64,000 nt of DNA from Thermohahella caldifontis (GTDB lineage Bacteria > Pseudomonadota > Gammaproteobacteria > Pseudomonadales > Oleiphilaceae), in assembly GCF_041153465.1 (NCBI RefSeq), contig NZ_CP154858.1, forward strand, positions 1,054,001 through 1,118,000, read 5' to 3'. A model generated the notes under the pieces. It searched no databases and was not told the origin of the DNA. It worked only from the letters and a program-made list of their open reading frames with translations. Shown here piece by piece: positions 45,063-53,119 of this stretch; positions within the stretch are counted from its first letter, which is position 1; the number at the start of each line of letters is the position of its first letter. The position numbers and the translations under genes were made by a program.

Positions 45063-45869
45063 TTATTGTCGTTTATAACGCAGAACCTTATTGGCATTCT
45101 GTATGGTACCGTCTGCGTCGTTTTTCGCCCGCTCAAGCAGGTTGTTGATCCGGTTTTCCACGCCTCGCGTAAAGATCGGAAACTCTCTGTACGCCGCCAT
45201 GGTAAAGGTTTGTTCGTCCACAAACCGCATGTCTTCTTCTCGCAGTTCAAGCCCGTCAAGCGGCTTGGTATTACCGGGAAAGATGATGAACAGTACGTTG
45301 TTATCCCAGTGCTCCTTGAACTGCTCCACCGTAAAGGTGAGGTTGCCCTGGGAAGGGTCAGCCACAAAAACCCGGTCATACTTGATCTTGCGCACCACAA
45401 CGAAGTGCTTGAATCCACCGTACTTGATCGGCACGATCGCCGGATGATCCAGCTCCTTCAGGTCATCAATCTCAGCCTTGAAGCCACCCGACGGATACCC
45501 CAGCGCTGTCACGAAGCGCTTGAAATCCAGCATGGAAAAACCCTTCCTCTGAACGATTTTCTCGGCATCCCCATAGTGCAGCAGCCCTTCCATGACCTGC
45601 CGCTCTTCCAGCTTCCGGCCAAGATAGTTTTCCAGAACAATCGTCAGCGCAGCCGATCCACATGAATAGTCATAGGCCTGGCGCGTAATATTGCGGAACC
45701 GTTGTTCCGACAGCGGCTCCACCTTGGTATCTGTTCGCAGAAATGCATTGCCCTTGTTGATGCTCTCCTGATAGATCACCACAGACTTGTCCAGTGGCGC
45801 TGTCTCCAGGGTTTCATCCGCAATATTGAACGCCAACAGGGCTCCCGTCAGCACGAGCAGTAGAAGCAT
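45063..45869 (-). CDS. C39-type bacteriocin-processing-like cysteine peptidase
   Basis: 268 residues. N-terminal hydrophobic segment (MLLLLVLTGALLAFN), probably a signal or anchor. Peptidase C39 catalytic residues: Cys in AYDYSCGSAALTIVL, His in FKHFVVVRK, Asp in VADPSQGN. There is no ABC transporter domain, so it is a free-standing periplasmic peptidase like FapD of the functional-amyloid operon. The C-terminal ~80 residues are a helical extension. First gene of a four-gene minus-strand operon; an operator-like palindrome lies 23 bases before its ATG (AAGGGA ribosome site). Confidence 0.8.
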   Translation of the reverse strand: MLLLLVLTGALLAFNIADETLETAPLDKSVVIYQESINKGNAFLRTDTKVEPLSEQRFRNITRQAYDYSCGSAALTIVLENYLGRKLEERQVMEGLLHYGDAEKIVQRKGFSMLDFKRFVTALGYPSGGFKAEIDDLKELDHPAIVPIKYGGFKHFVVVRKIKYDRVFVADPSQGNLTFTVEQFKEHWDNNVLFIIFPGNTKPLDGLELREEDMRFVDEQTFTMAAYREFPIFTRGVENRINNLLERAKNDADGTIQNANKVLRYKRQ

Positions 45870-45891
45870 GACATCCCTTTTTATACATTTG

Positions 45892-45908
45892 TACAGTAAC
45901 TTACTGTA
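45892..45908 (-). promoter_or_regulatory. Palindromic operator candidate for the C39 operon
   Basis: Perfect inverted repeat TACAGTAA-C-TTACTGTA, at about +11 to +27 from the transcription start inferred from the -10 element TATAAT at 45926-45931 (minus strand). A repressor bound there would block the operon. No known consensus recognised. Confidence 0.45.
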
Positions 45909-45925
45909 ACAACAAGATTACCCGA

Positions 45926-45931
45926 ATTATA
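45926..45931 (-). promoter_or_regulatory. -10 element of the C39 operon promoter
   Basis: Exact TATAAT on the minus strand within ACGCTTCGTATAATTC. The -35 side has no clear match at 16-18 bases, so activation or an extended element may be needed. Confidence 0.4.
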
Positions 45932-46002
45932 CGAAGCGTAAAGATAACCAGTCCTCAAAAAGTATTTTGCCCGGCTGGCCAGTTTGATCTGCTTCACAAA
46001 CC

Positions 46003-46032
46003 AAAAAGCCCTGCGGTTCATCGCAGGGCTTT
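46003..46032 (-). terminator. Rho-independent terminator after ppiD
   Basis: AAAGCCCTGCG / CGCAGGGCTTT, six-base loop, with TTTTT on the minus strand (46003-46007). 27 bases past the ppiD stop. Confidence 0.8.
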
Positions 46033-46058
46033 CCTGAGGCATGAGTCCTCAATCCGGG

Positions 46059-47912
46059 TCAGAGACGTGTGATCTCTGCACGCGCATTCAGGTCTTCGAC
46101 CAGAGCACGATAGTCCTGCTGACCAAGACGACTGGCCAGGAAGTTTCTCAGGCCCGCCAGGGTCTTGGCATCCATGCTGGCCGGATCCGGATTCCGGACA
46201 TCTTCCAGCGCAACGAGCAGATACCCCTGAGGCACTTCAAAACCGGCAACCTTCACACCCTCACCCGCCGGCACCCTGAATGCCCAGGCCACCCAAGGAT
46301 CCTGGCGCTGATCCGCCCGGCTGACATTTTCCTTGCGAATCCATTCACCTTCCTTCCTGAGCGCCTCCCAGGACTTCTGAGCCAAACCAGCCCCCTCGCT
46401 GCGCACCAGTTCGAGCGCTTTCTGCTTGCGCAATTTGGCGACGATCTGATCACGCACTGCCTCCAGGGGCTGAATCTCCTCCGGCTTGATTTCACGCTTG
46501 TGCGCAACGAGCGCCCGGTCATTGGAGAGCTCCACAACAGGGCTATTATAGCCATCCACAAGCACTTCATCTGACATCAGCTTCTGGACGACTGCGGGGA
46601 GTCCCCATATTCCCGCCCCTCCGCTGCGGGGTACATCGGGTGATGTCTGAACAGGGAGACCCAGCGCTTCGGACACCGGCTTCAGATCATCACTCTTGAA
46701 AGCCAGATCGCTCATCTGCTCCATCCTGGCAGCAAACAGCTTGCGTGCCTTCTCCGTCGCAATCTCGTCACGGATCCGGTCTTTTGACTCTTCAAGTGTT
46801 GGCGGATTCTGTTTCTGAATCTCATCCAGGCGAATAATGTGGTAACCGAATTCAGTCTTGACGGGCTCAGATATTTCATCCGGCTTCAGACTCCAGAGCA
46901 CATCCTCGAACTCGGGCACGTAAGTCCCCTTTGCCGCCCAACCCAAGTCACCTCCCGCTTCCGCTGAGCCGGGATCCGCTGATTCCTTCCTGGCCAGTTC
47001 GGCAAAATCTGCACCATTTTTCAACTCTTCGTACAATTTTTGAGCCTTCTGTCTGGCAGCCTCTTCACCCTCATCACCAACTTCTACCAGTATATGCGAT
47101 GCCCGGCGCTGCTCCTTGCCCTGAAAGCTTTTCAGCTCGGTGTTGTAACGCTCTTCAATCTCACTGTCGGTCACCTCAACCTGCTTTTTCAGCTCATCCA
47201 ATGACAGCAGGAGGTAATCAAACACCACCCGTTCAGGCAAACGGAATTCATCCTGGTGCGCCTTATAGTAGTCTTCCACTTCTGCATCGGTCACGGTTAC
47301 GTCACCTTCCAGTTCAGACGCATCCAGCAGGCGATAGCTGAAGGTCCGCGTCTGGCGATCAATGCGCAAAATATCCTGAAGCTGCGCATCGGTGATGTAG
47401 GCTGACCTCACCACTCCCTCTCGCATCTGATTGATCAGCACCTCCTTGCGCAGCGCTTCTCGGAATTCGAGCGGCGTCATGCCCAGGTTGCGAACAAATG
47501 CCAGAAAGGCCTCTTTATCGAACTTGCCATCTCGCTGCGCCTGAGGCAACGTGACGATCAACTGGTCAATCTGGGCCGGAGAGACGGCCATGCCCGCGTC
47601 TTCGGAAAACTGCAGCAACACTTCACGACGGATCATGTCTTCGAGCGTCGAGGAGCGCAGCAGATTCTCATCCAGCGCGGCCGGATCGAAGTTTTCACCC
47701 ATCTGATTGATGACACTTCTTCGCTTCAGCTCCAGAGCACGCTGGAACTCCTTGTCCAGTATCGGCTTTCCATTGACGGTAGCCACTTCCGGCTCACCGC
47801 TGAGGCCGCCGACAATGGACTCCACACCAAACAGCGCGAAAGTCACCGCAATGGCGCCTACAATGATCTTGGCCACAATGCCCTGGGCATTGTCCCGCAT
47901 GTTCTGAAGCAT
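46059..47912 (-). CDS. ppiD: Periplasmic folding chaperone/peptidyl-prolyl isomerase PpiD
   Basis: 617 residues from ATG 47912 with GGAGG four bases upstream. Anchored in the inner membrane by one N-terminal span (GIVAKIIVGAIAVTFALFGV); a SurA-like chaperone part follows; the parvulin domain is at about 255-350 (ASHILVEVGDEGEEAA, DFAELARKESADPGS, VKTEFGYHIIRLDEI). Assists folding of exported proteins near the Sec translocon. Sits downstream of hupB and a tRNA-Asp gene, from which it is split by a terminator. Ends in a strong terminator. Confidence 0.94.
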   Translation of the reverse strand: MLQNMRDNAQGIVAKIIVGAIAVTFALFGVESIVGGLSGEPEVATVNGKPILDKEFQRALELKRRSVINQMGENFDPAALDENLLRSSTLEDMIRREVLLQFSEDAGMAVSPAQIDQLIVTLPQAQRDGKFDKEAFLAFVRNLGMTPLEFREALRKEVLINQMREGVVRSAYITDAQLQDILRIDRQTRTFSYRLLDASELEGDVTVTDAEVEDYYKAHQDEFRLPERVVFDYLLLSLDELKKQVEVTDSEIEERYNTELKSFQGKEQRRASHILVEVGDEGEEAARQKAQKLYEELKNGADFAELARKESADPGSAEAGGDLGWAAKGTYVPEFEDVLWSLKPDEISEPVKTEFGYHIIRLDEIQKQNPPTLEESKDRIRDEIATEKARKLFAARMEQMSDLAFKSDDLKPVSEALGLPVQTSPDVPRSGGAGIWGLPAVVQKLMSDEVLVDGYNSPVVELSNDRALVAHKREIKPEEIQPLEAVRDQIVAKLRKQKALELVRSEGAGLAQKSWEALRKEGEWIRKENVSRADQRQDPWVAWAFRVPAGEGVKVAGFEVPQGYLLVALEDVRNPDPASMDAKTLAGLRNFLASRLGQQDYRALVEDLNARAEITRL

Positions 47913-47943
47913 GAAGCCTCCGTTGTCGCTTGCATCAAATACG

Positions 47944-47969
47944 AAAAAGGCGCTTTGGGTAAAGCGCCT
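47944..47969 (-). terminator. Terminator between tRNA-Asp and ppiD
   Basis: AGGCGCTTT / AAAGCGCCT (47948-47956 with 47961-47969), four-base loop, and a T5 tract on the minus strand (47944-47948). Ends the hupB/tRNA-Asp transcript before ppiD. Confidence 0.8.
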
Positions 47970-47981
47970 GAACATGTTTCA

Positions 47982-48058
47982 TGGCGGAGCGGACGGGACT
48001 TGAACCCGCGACCCCCGGCGTGACAGGCCGGTATTCTGACCAGCTGAACTACCGCTCC
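47982..48058 (-). tRNA. tRNA-Asp (GTC)
   Basis: 77 bases on the minus strand. GGAGCGG acceptor stem pairs with CCGCTCC followed by G and an encoded CCA; T arm with GGTTCAAGTCC; anticodon GTC in CCTGTCACG. It lies between hupB and ppiD. Confidence 0.95.
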
Positions 48059-48080
48059 GGAAAATTAAAACCGCCGGTGA

Positions 48081-48353
48081 TCAGTTCACCGCATCCTTCA
48101 GCGCTTTACCAGCCTTGAAGCCGGGAACCTTGGCCGCGGGGATATTGATCGTCTCACCGGTTTGCGGGTTCCGGCCGGTGCGTGCTGCACGCTCCTTGAC
48201 CTGGAAAGTACCAAAGCCGATCAGAGTAACCTGATCACCTTTTTTCAGAGCATCGGTAATCGCTTCAAGTGCCGCATCCAGCGCACGGCCAGCCGCAGCC
48301 TTTGAAATGTCTGCAGACGCAGCAATCGCATCGATCAGTTCGGACTTGTTCAC
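48081..48353 (-). CDS. hupB: DNA-binding protein HU-beta
   Basis: 90 residues, the usual length. Nucleoid protein that bends DNA as a dimer. Conserved GFGTFQVKERAARTGRNPQTG with the DNA-intercalating Pro, then INIPAAKVPGFKAGKALK. Start is GTG at 48351-48353 with AAGGGG six bases upstream. Own promoter at 48513-48542. Downstream of lon, as in many gammaproteobacteria, and followed by tRNA-Asp. Confidence 0.96.
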   Translation of the reverse strand: MNKSELIDAIAASADISKAAAGRALDAALEAITDALKKGDQVTLIGFGTFQVKERAARTGRNPQTGETINIPAAKVPGFKAGKALKDAVN

Positions 48354-48512
48354 ACTAAACCCCTTAATTCACTTTTAATTGGACTTACTGACGGGTGACG
48401 AGTAGCCGATCGGAACTCCTTTGACCAGCCGGGTTGGGAGCCTGAGCACATCACCATTTTTCTTCTTGATTCGCCGACAGCCCTTGTGTGACGCTGCCTG
48501 ACAACGCGACCA

Positions 48513-48542
48513 TTTATACCAACTGGCGCAAAAGCGTGTCAA
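48513..48542 (-). promoter_or_regulatory. hupB promoter
   Basis: Perfect -35 TTGACA (48537-48542), 18-base spacer, -10 TATAAA (48513-48518), minus strand. Inferred start near 48506 gives a leader of ~150 bases. Confidence 0.65.
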
Positions 48543-48554
48543 GCAGCTTTCGGA

Positions 48555-50972
48555 TTAATGAGGCTGTATCTGGCCCATTTTTTCATCCGACTCGGATCCG
48601 GCAGCATTCGCGGCAGTTTCGGCGGTCGGATCGTCTGATTTTTGAGCAACGCGTGGCATCTCGGCCAGCGCAATGGCCCAGACATCATCAATCCACTGAA
48701 CCGGCCGGATATCCAGATCACCCTTTATATTCTCGGGTATATCCTTCAGGTCGCGCTCATTTTCCTTCGGGATGATGACGGTTCTGATGCCCCCCCGGTG
48801 GGCAGCCAGCAGCTTTTCCTTCAGACCGCCAATGGCCAGCACTTCGCCACGCAGGGTAATCTCACCCGTCATGGCAACGTCTGCTTTCACAGGCACCTGC
48901 GCCAGTGTTGAAATCAGCGCTGTGCACATGGCAATCCCGGCACTGGGACCATCCTTGGGCGTCGCACCTTCAGGCACATGGATATGAATATCCTGCTTCT
49001 CATGGAAGTCGAGCGGAACCCCCATACTGGCTGCGCGGCTGCGTACAACCGTCATGGCCGCCTGGATGCTTTCCTGCATGACATCGCCCAGGGAGCCGGT
49101 CTTGATCACACGCCCCTTTCCCGGTACGGCGGTGCATTCTATGGTGAGCAGCTCACCGCCCACCTCAGTCCAGGCCAGCCCGGTGACCTGGCCGATACGA
49201 TCCTGCTCTGCAGCCTGGCCAAACGTGTACTTGCGCACCCCGAGATAATGTTCCAGCTGATCCGGTGTAATCTCGGCAGAGTCCTTGCGCTCGCCCAGTG
49301 CGGCTTCCTTGACCACCTTCCTGCAGATCTTGGCAATCTCGCGCTCCAGACCACGCACACCCGCTTCACGGGTGTAATAGCGGATGATGTCCCGGATACT
49401 GGCCTCCGGCAGGATCAACTCGCCCGGCTTGAGCCCGGAGTTGCGAATCTGCTTGGGCAACAGATAACGCTGTGCAATGTTGAATTTTTCATCTTCCGTA
49501 TACCCCGGAATGCGAATGACCTCCATGCGGTCCAGCAGGGCCGCCGGAATATTCATCGAGTTGGACGTACAGACGAACATGACCTCGGACAGGTCATAAT
49601 CCACCTCGAGGTAATGATCGTTGAACGTATGATTCTGTTCGGGATCAAGCACCTCAAGCAGCGCCGAAGCGGGATCTCCCCGGTGATCCATCCCCATCTT
49701 GTCGATCTCGTCGAGCAGGAAAAGCGGGTTGCGAACACCGCACTTGGCCAGCTTCTGGACGATCTTGCCCGGCATTGAGCCGATGTACGTGCGGCGATGC
49801 CCCCGAATCTCGGCTTCGTCACGTACGCCACCCAATGCCATCCGGGTGTATTTGCGATTGGTTGCCTTGGCAATGGACTGTCCAAGAGAGGTCTTGCCCA
49901 CGCCCGGGGGGCCCACCAGACACAGCACAGGCCCCTTGATCTTCTTGACGCGCCCCTGAACGGCCAGATACTCAAGAATACGCTCCTTGACCTCTTCCAG
50001 TCCGTAATGATCCGCATCAAGAATTTCTCGCGCCCGTTTCAGATCGTGCCGGACACGTGAGCGCTTCTTCCATGGCAGACTCACCATCCAGTCAATATAA
50101 CCGCGTACGACCGTAGCCTCGGCAGACATGGGAGACATCATCTTGAGCTTGTTCAGCTCGCTCTCGACCTTTTTGAGGGCCTCCTCGGGCATTCCGGCCT
50201 CCTTGATGCGCTTCTCCAGCTCATCAATTTCGTTGGCGCCTTCCCCCAGCTCGCCCATTTCCTTCTGAATGGCCTTCATCTGCTCATTCAGATAGTACTC
50301 GCGCTGGCTTTTCTCCATCTGCTTCTTGACTCGACCACGGATGCGCTGCTCGACCTGAAGGATGTCAATTTCACCTTCCAGCTTTTCCAGCAACAGCTCG
50401 ACGCGGCCAACAACGTCCGTGACTTCCAGAAGCGACTGCTTGACCGGCAGTTTGAGATCCAGGTGCGCACTGATGGTGTCCGCGAGCCGGCCCGCATCCT
50501 GAATACTGCGCAAGGATTCAACCAGCTCACCCGGAACTTTCTTGCTCAGCTTGACATAACGCTCAAACTGACTCATCAGAGACCGGACCAGCACGTCTTC
50601 CCGGGTCGATGTCACTTCATCCTCGTCCATCCGGACCACGTGAGCAGTCTGCCAGTCATGACTGTCAATGGACTCGATGCGGACACGATGACTGCCCTCC
50701 ACCAGCACCTTCACAGTGCCATCCGGCAGCTTGAGCAGCTGGAGAATATTGGCAACCGTCCCGACCTCGTAGACGTCCGCCTGCTCGGGCTCATCCACGT
50801 TGGCATCTTTCTGAGCAACAAGCACGATCTGCTTGCCCTGCTCCATGGCCTTGTCGAGTGCCCGGATAGAGCGTGGCCGCCCGACAAAGAGCGGGATAAC
50901 CATGTGAGGGAACACCACAACGTCCCTGAGCGGAAGCAGCGGCAAATCTTGAATGACAGAAGGATGACTCAT
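48555..50972 (-). CDS. lon: ATP-dependent protease Lon
   Basis: 805 residues. N-terminal substrate-binding domain (LPLLPLRDVVVFPHMVIPLFVGR in parts: LPLRDVVVFPHM, IPLFVGR), coiled-coil middle, AAA+ module with Walker A GPPGVGKTSLGQ and Walker B FLLDEIDKMG, then the peptidase domain with the Ser-Lys dyad in PKDGPSAGIAM and ALIGGLKEKLL-like stretch (AIGGLKEKLLA). Degrades misfolded and regulatory proteins. Lies downstream of clpX, from which it is separated by a terminator, so it has its own promoter in 50973-51031, where a heat-shock type element is possible. Confidence 0.96.
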   Translation of the reverse strand: MSHPSVIQDLPLLPLRDVVVFPHMVIPLFVGRPRSIRALDKAMEQGKQIVLVAQKDANVDEPEQADVYEVGTVANILQLLKLPDGTVKVLVEGSHRVRIESIDSHDWQTAHVVRMDEDEVTSTREDVLVRSLMSQFERYVKLSKKVPGELVESLRSIQDAGRLADTISAHLDLKLPVKQSLLEVTDVVGRVELLLEKLEGEIDILQVEQRIRGRVKKQMEKSQREYYLNEQMKAIQKEMGELGEGANEIDELEKRIKEAGMPEEALKKVESELNKLKMMSPMSAEATVVRGYIDWMVSLPWKKRSRVRHDLKRAREILDADHYGLEEVKERILEYLAVQGRVKKIKGPVLCLVGPPGVGKTSLGQSIAKATNRKYTRMALGGVRDEAEIRGHRRTYIGSMPGKIVQKLAKCGVRNPLFLLDEIDKMGMDHRGDPASALLEVLDPEQNHTFNDHYLEVDYDLSEVMFVCTSNSMNIPAALLDRMEVIRIPGYTEDEKFNIAQRYLLPKQIRNSGLKPGELILPEASIRDIIRYYTREAGVRGLEREIAKICRKVVKEAALGERKDSAEITPDQLEHYLGVRKYTFGQAAEQDRIGQVTGLAWTEVGGELLTIECTAVPGKGRVIKTGSLGDVMQESIQAAMTVVRSRAASMGVPLDFHEKQDIHIHVPEGATPKDGPSAGIAMCTALISTLAQVPVKADVAMTGEITLRGEVLAIGGLKEKLLAAHRGGIRTVIIPKENERDLKDIPENIKGDLDIRPVQWIDDVWAIALAEMPRVAQKSDDPTAETAANAAGSESDEKMGQIQPH

Positions 50973-51024
50973 GGAATACCTTTCACCTTTGCAGAACTGT
51001 TGTGCGTACTATGGGGGCTTTCGG

Positions 51025-51051
51025 AAAAAAACAAGCCGGCGAACCGGCTTG
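51025..51051 (-). terminator. Rho-independent terminator after clpX
   Basis: CAAGCCGG / CCGGCTTG with four-base loop CGAA (51032-51051), followed by seven T on the minus strand (51025-51031). Directly after the clpX stop. Confidence 0.85.
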
Positions 51052-51055
51052 TGCA

Positions 51056-52339
51056 TTACTCTTCCGAAGCCGCTTTGGGCTTTTCGCTGTTGCGATAGAT
51101 CTTGATGGGCTCCGATTCACCCAGGATGACGCCTTCGTCGATAACGACTTTGCACAGGTCCTTCTCGGACGGAACCTGGAACATGAGCGACAACAGCACC
51201 GACTCCAGAATGGACCTCAATCCGCGGGCACCGGTCTTGCGCTCCATGGCCTTGCGTGCCACAGCCCGCAGTGCGTCTTCCCGGAAGTCGAGCTCCACGT
51301 TCTCCATCTCGAACAGACGCTGGTATTGCTTGGTCAGCGCATTCTTGGGCTCGGTCAGAATCTGAATCAGCGCATCTTCATCCAGCTCATCCAGCGTCGC
51401 AATGACAGGAAGACGTCCGACAAACTCGGGAATCAGACCAAACTTGATCAGATCCTCGGTTTCCACATCGCGGATGGTCTCGCCGATGGAGCGCATGTCT
51501 TCCTTGCCCTTGACGACGGCATTGAAGCCAATGGAACTCTTCTCGGAGCGCTCCCGGATGATCTTTTCAAGCCCTGCAAATGCACCACCGCAGATGAACA
51601 GGATATTGGACGTGTCAACCTGCAGAAATTCCTGCTGGGGATGCTTGCGGCCACCCTGCGGCGGGACCGAAGCCACCGTCCCTTCAATCAGCTTCAGCAG
51701 TGCCTGCTGAACACCCTCACCCGAAACATCCCGGGTAATGGAGGGGTTGTCACTCTTGCGGGAAATCTTGTCAATTTCGTCAATATAGACAATGCCGCGC
51801 TGCGCCTTTTCGACGTCATAATCACACTTCTGAAGCAGCTTCTGGATGATATTCTCGACATCTTCACCCACATAGCCCGCTTCCGTCAGCGTGGTGGCAT
51901 CCGCAATCGTGAACGGCACATTCAAAAGGCGCGCCAGCGTCTCAGCCAGCAGCGTCTTGCCGCTACCCGTCGGGCCAATCAGCAGGATATTGCTCTTGCC
52001 GAGCTCAACTTCGCCCTTCTTGTCCTTGTAACGCAGACGCTTGTAGTGGTTGTACACTGCCACGGACAAAGCAATCTTGGCCCGGTCCTGGCCAATGACA
52101 TATTCATCCAGCGTAGCCTTGATTTCCTGGGGTACAGGCAGGCGCTCGGACTGCTCGCCTGACGCAGCTTCCTGAATTTCTTCCCTGATAATATCGTTGC
52201 ACAGATCCACACACTCATCGCAGATAAAGACCGAAGGCCCTGCAATCAGCTTGCGCACCTCGTGCTGGCTTTTACCGCAGAAAGAGCAATACAGCAGCTT
52301 GCCGCTGTCATCACCCTTGCCGTGTCTGTCGTCAGCCAT
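51056..52339 (-). CDS. clpX: ATP-dependent Clp protease, ATPase subunit ClpX
   Basis: 427 residues. Unfolds substrates and feeds them to ClpP. N-terminal zinc domain with four Cys (CSFCGKSQHEV and FICDECVDLC). Walker A GPTGSGKTLLAE, Walker B VYIDEIDKI, the ClpP-docking loop with IGF in KSSIGFNAVV, and pore loop GYVGEDVE. Follows clpP by 62 bp in the same orientation; ends in a strong terminator. Confidence 0.97.
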   Translation of the reverse strand: MADDRHGKGDDSGKLLYCSFCGKSQHEVRKLIAGPSVFICDECVDLCNDIIREEIQEAASGEQSERLPVPQEIKATLDEYVIGQDRAKIALSVAVYNHYKRLRYKDKKGEVELGKSNILLIGPTGSGKTLLAETLARLLNVPFTIADATTLTEAGYVGEDVENIIQKLLQKCDYDVEKAQRGIVYIDEIDKISRKSDNPSITRDVSGEGVQQALLKLIEGTVASVPPQGGRKHPQQEFLQVDTSNILFICGGAFAGLEKIIRERSEKSSIGFNAVVKGKEDMRSIGETIRDVETEDLIKFGLIPEFVGRLPVIATLDELDEDALIQILTEPKNALTKQYQRLFEMENVELDFREDALRAVARKAMERKTGARGLRSILESVLLSLMFQVPSEKDLCKVVIDEGVILGESEPIKIYRNSEKPKAASEE

Positions 52340-52401
52340 TCACTTACCTCTGAAAAATGCAGTTTGGGTTGCGCGGACGCAACCATGTGACTCTAGTATG
52401 A

Positions 52402-53037
52402 CTAACTGGCGGCCCTTTTATCAAGTACCGCATCAATCAGTCCGTATTTCACGGCTGCCTCGGCGTCCATGAAATTATCACGGTCCGTATCACGGGCAAT
52501 ACGCTCCACGTCCTGCCCGGTATGATGCGCCAGTATCCTGTTCAGGTTATCCCGGATTTTCAGGATTTCCTTGGTATGAATCTCGATATCCGTGGCCTGC
52601 CCCTGAAAACCGCCCAGCGGCTGGTGGATCATCACCCGGCTGTGGGGAAGCGCAAAGCGCTTGCCTGCTGCCCCGCCTGCCAGCAACAGCGCACCCATGC
52701 TGGCCGCCTGACCGATGCAGAGCGTGGAGACATCCGGCTTGATGAACTGCATGGTGTCATAAATGGACAGGCCTGCTGTGACCGATCCACCGGGAGAGTT
52801 GATATAGAGGTGAATATCCTTGTCAGGATTCTCCGACTCGAGGAAAAGCATCTGCGCCACGACAAGATTGGCCATATGATCCTCAACCTGCCCGACCAGG
52901 AAGATAATACGCTCCTTGAGCAGCCGGCTGTAGATATCGTAGGACCGCTCACCACGGGCAGTTTGCTCAATGACAATGGGTACCAGCGCGTTGGCGATTT
53001 CCATTTTTTCCTGAAGTCTGTCGTCAATGCGGCTCAT
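52402..53037 (-). CDS. clpP: ATP-dependent Clp protease, proteolytic subunit ClpP
   Basis: 211 residues. Serine peptidase that forms the 14-mer chamber. Catalytic triad: Ser in GQAASMGALLLAGG, His in SRVMIHQPLGGFQG, Asp in RDTDRDNFMDAEAA. N-terminal propeptide is short, and INSPGGSVTAGLSIYD is conserved. Transcribed after tig, with a hairpin between. Confidence 0.97.
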   Translation of the reverse strand: MSRIDDRLQEKMEIANALVPIVIEQTARGERSYDIYSRLLKERIIFLVGQVEDHMANLVVAQMLFLESENPDKDIHLYINSPGGSVTAGLSIYDTMQFIKPDVSTLCIGQAASMGALLLAGGAAGKRFALPHSRVMIHQPLGGFQGQATDIEIHTKEILKIRDNLNRILAHHTGQDVERIARDTDRDNFMDAEAAVKYGLIDAVLDKRAAS

Positions 53038-53070
53038 AGATCCTGTGTGCTCCTGTCAAACCCAAAAAGG

Positions 53071-53097
53071 AAAACAGCCGGTCTCGCCGGCTGTTTT
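53071..53097. terminator. Hairpin between tig and clpP
   Basis: AAAACAGCCGG / CCGGCTGTTTT with five-base loop. It lies between the tig stop (53120) and the clpP start (53037), so it may attenuate read-through from tig. Confidence 0.6.
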
Positions 53098-53119
53098 GAG
53101 TGTAGCGCAAGCTGAGTCA

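Noticed and set aside
45892..45908. LexA box
   Set aside because: LexA sites have CTGT on the left and ACAG on the right with a 16-20 base span; here the order is reversed.
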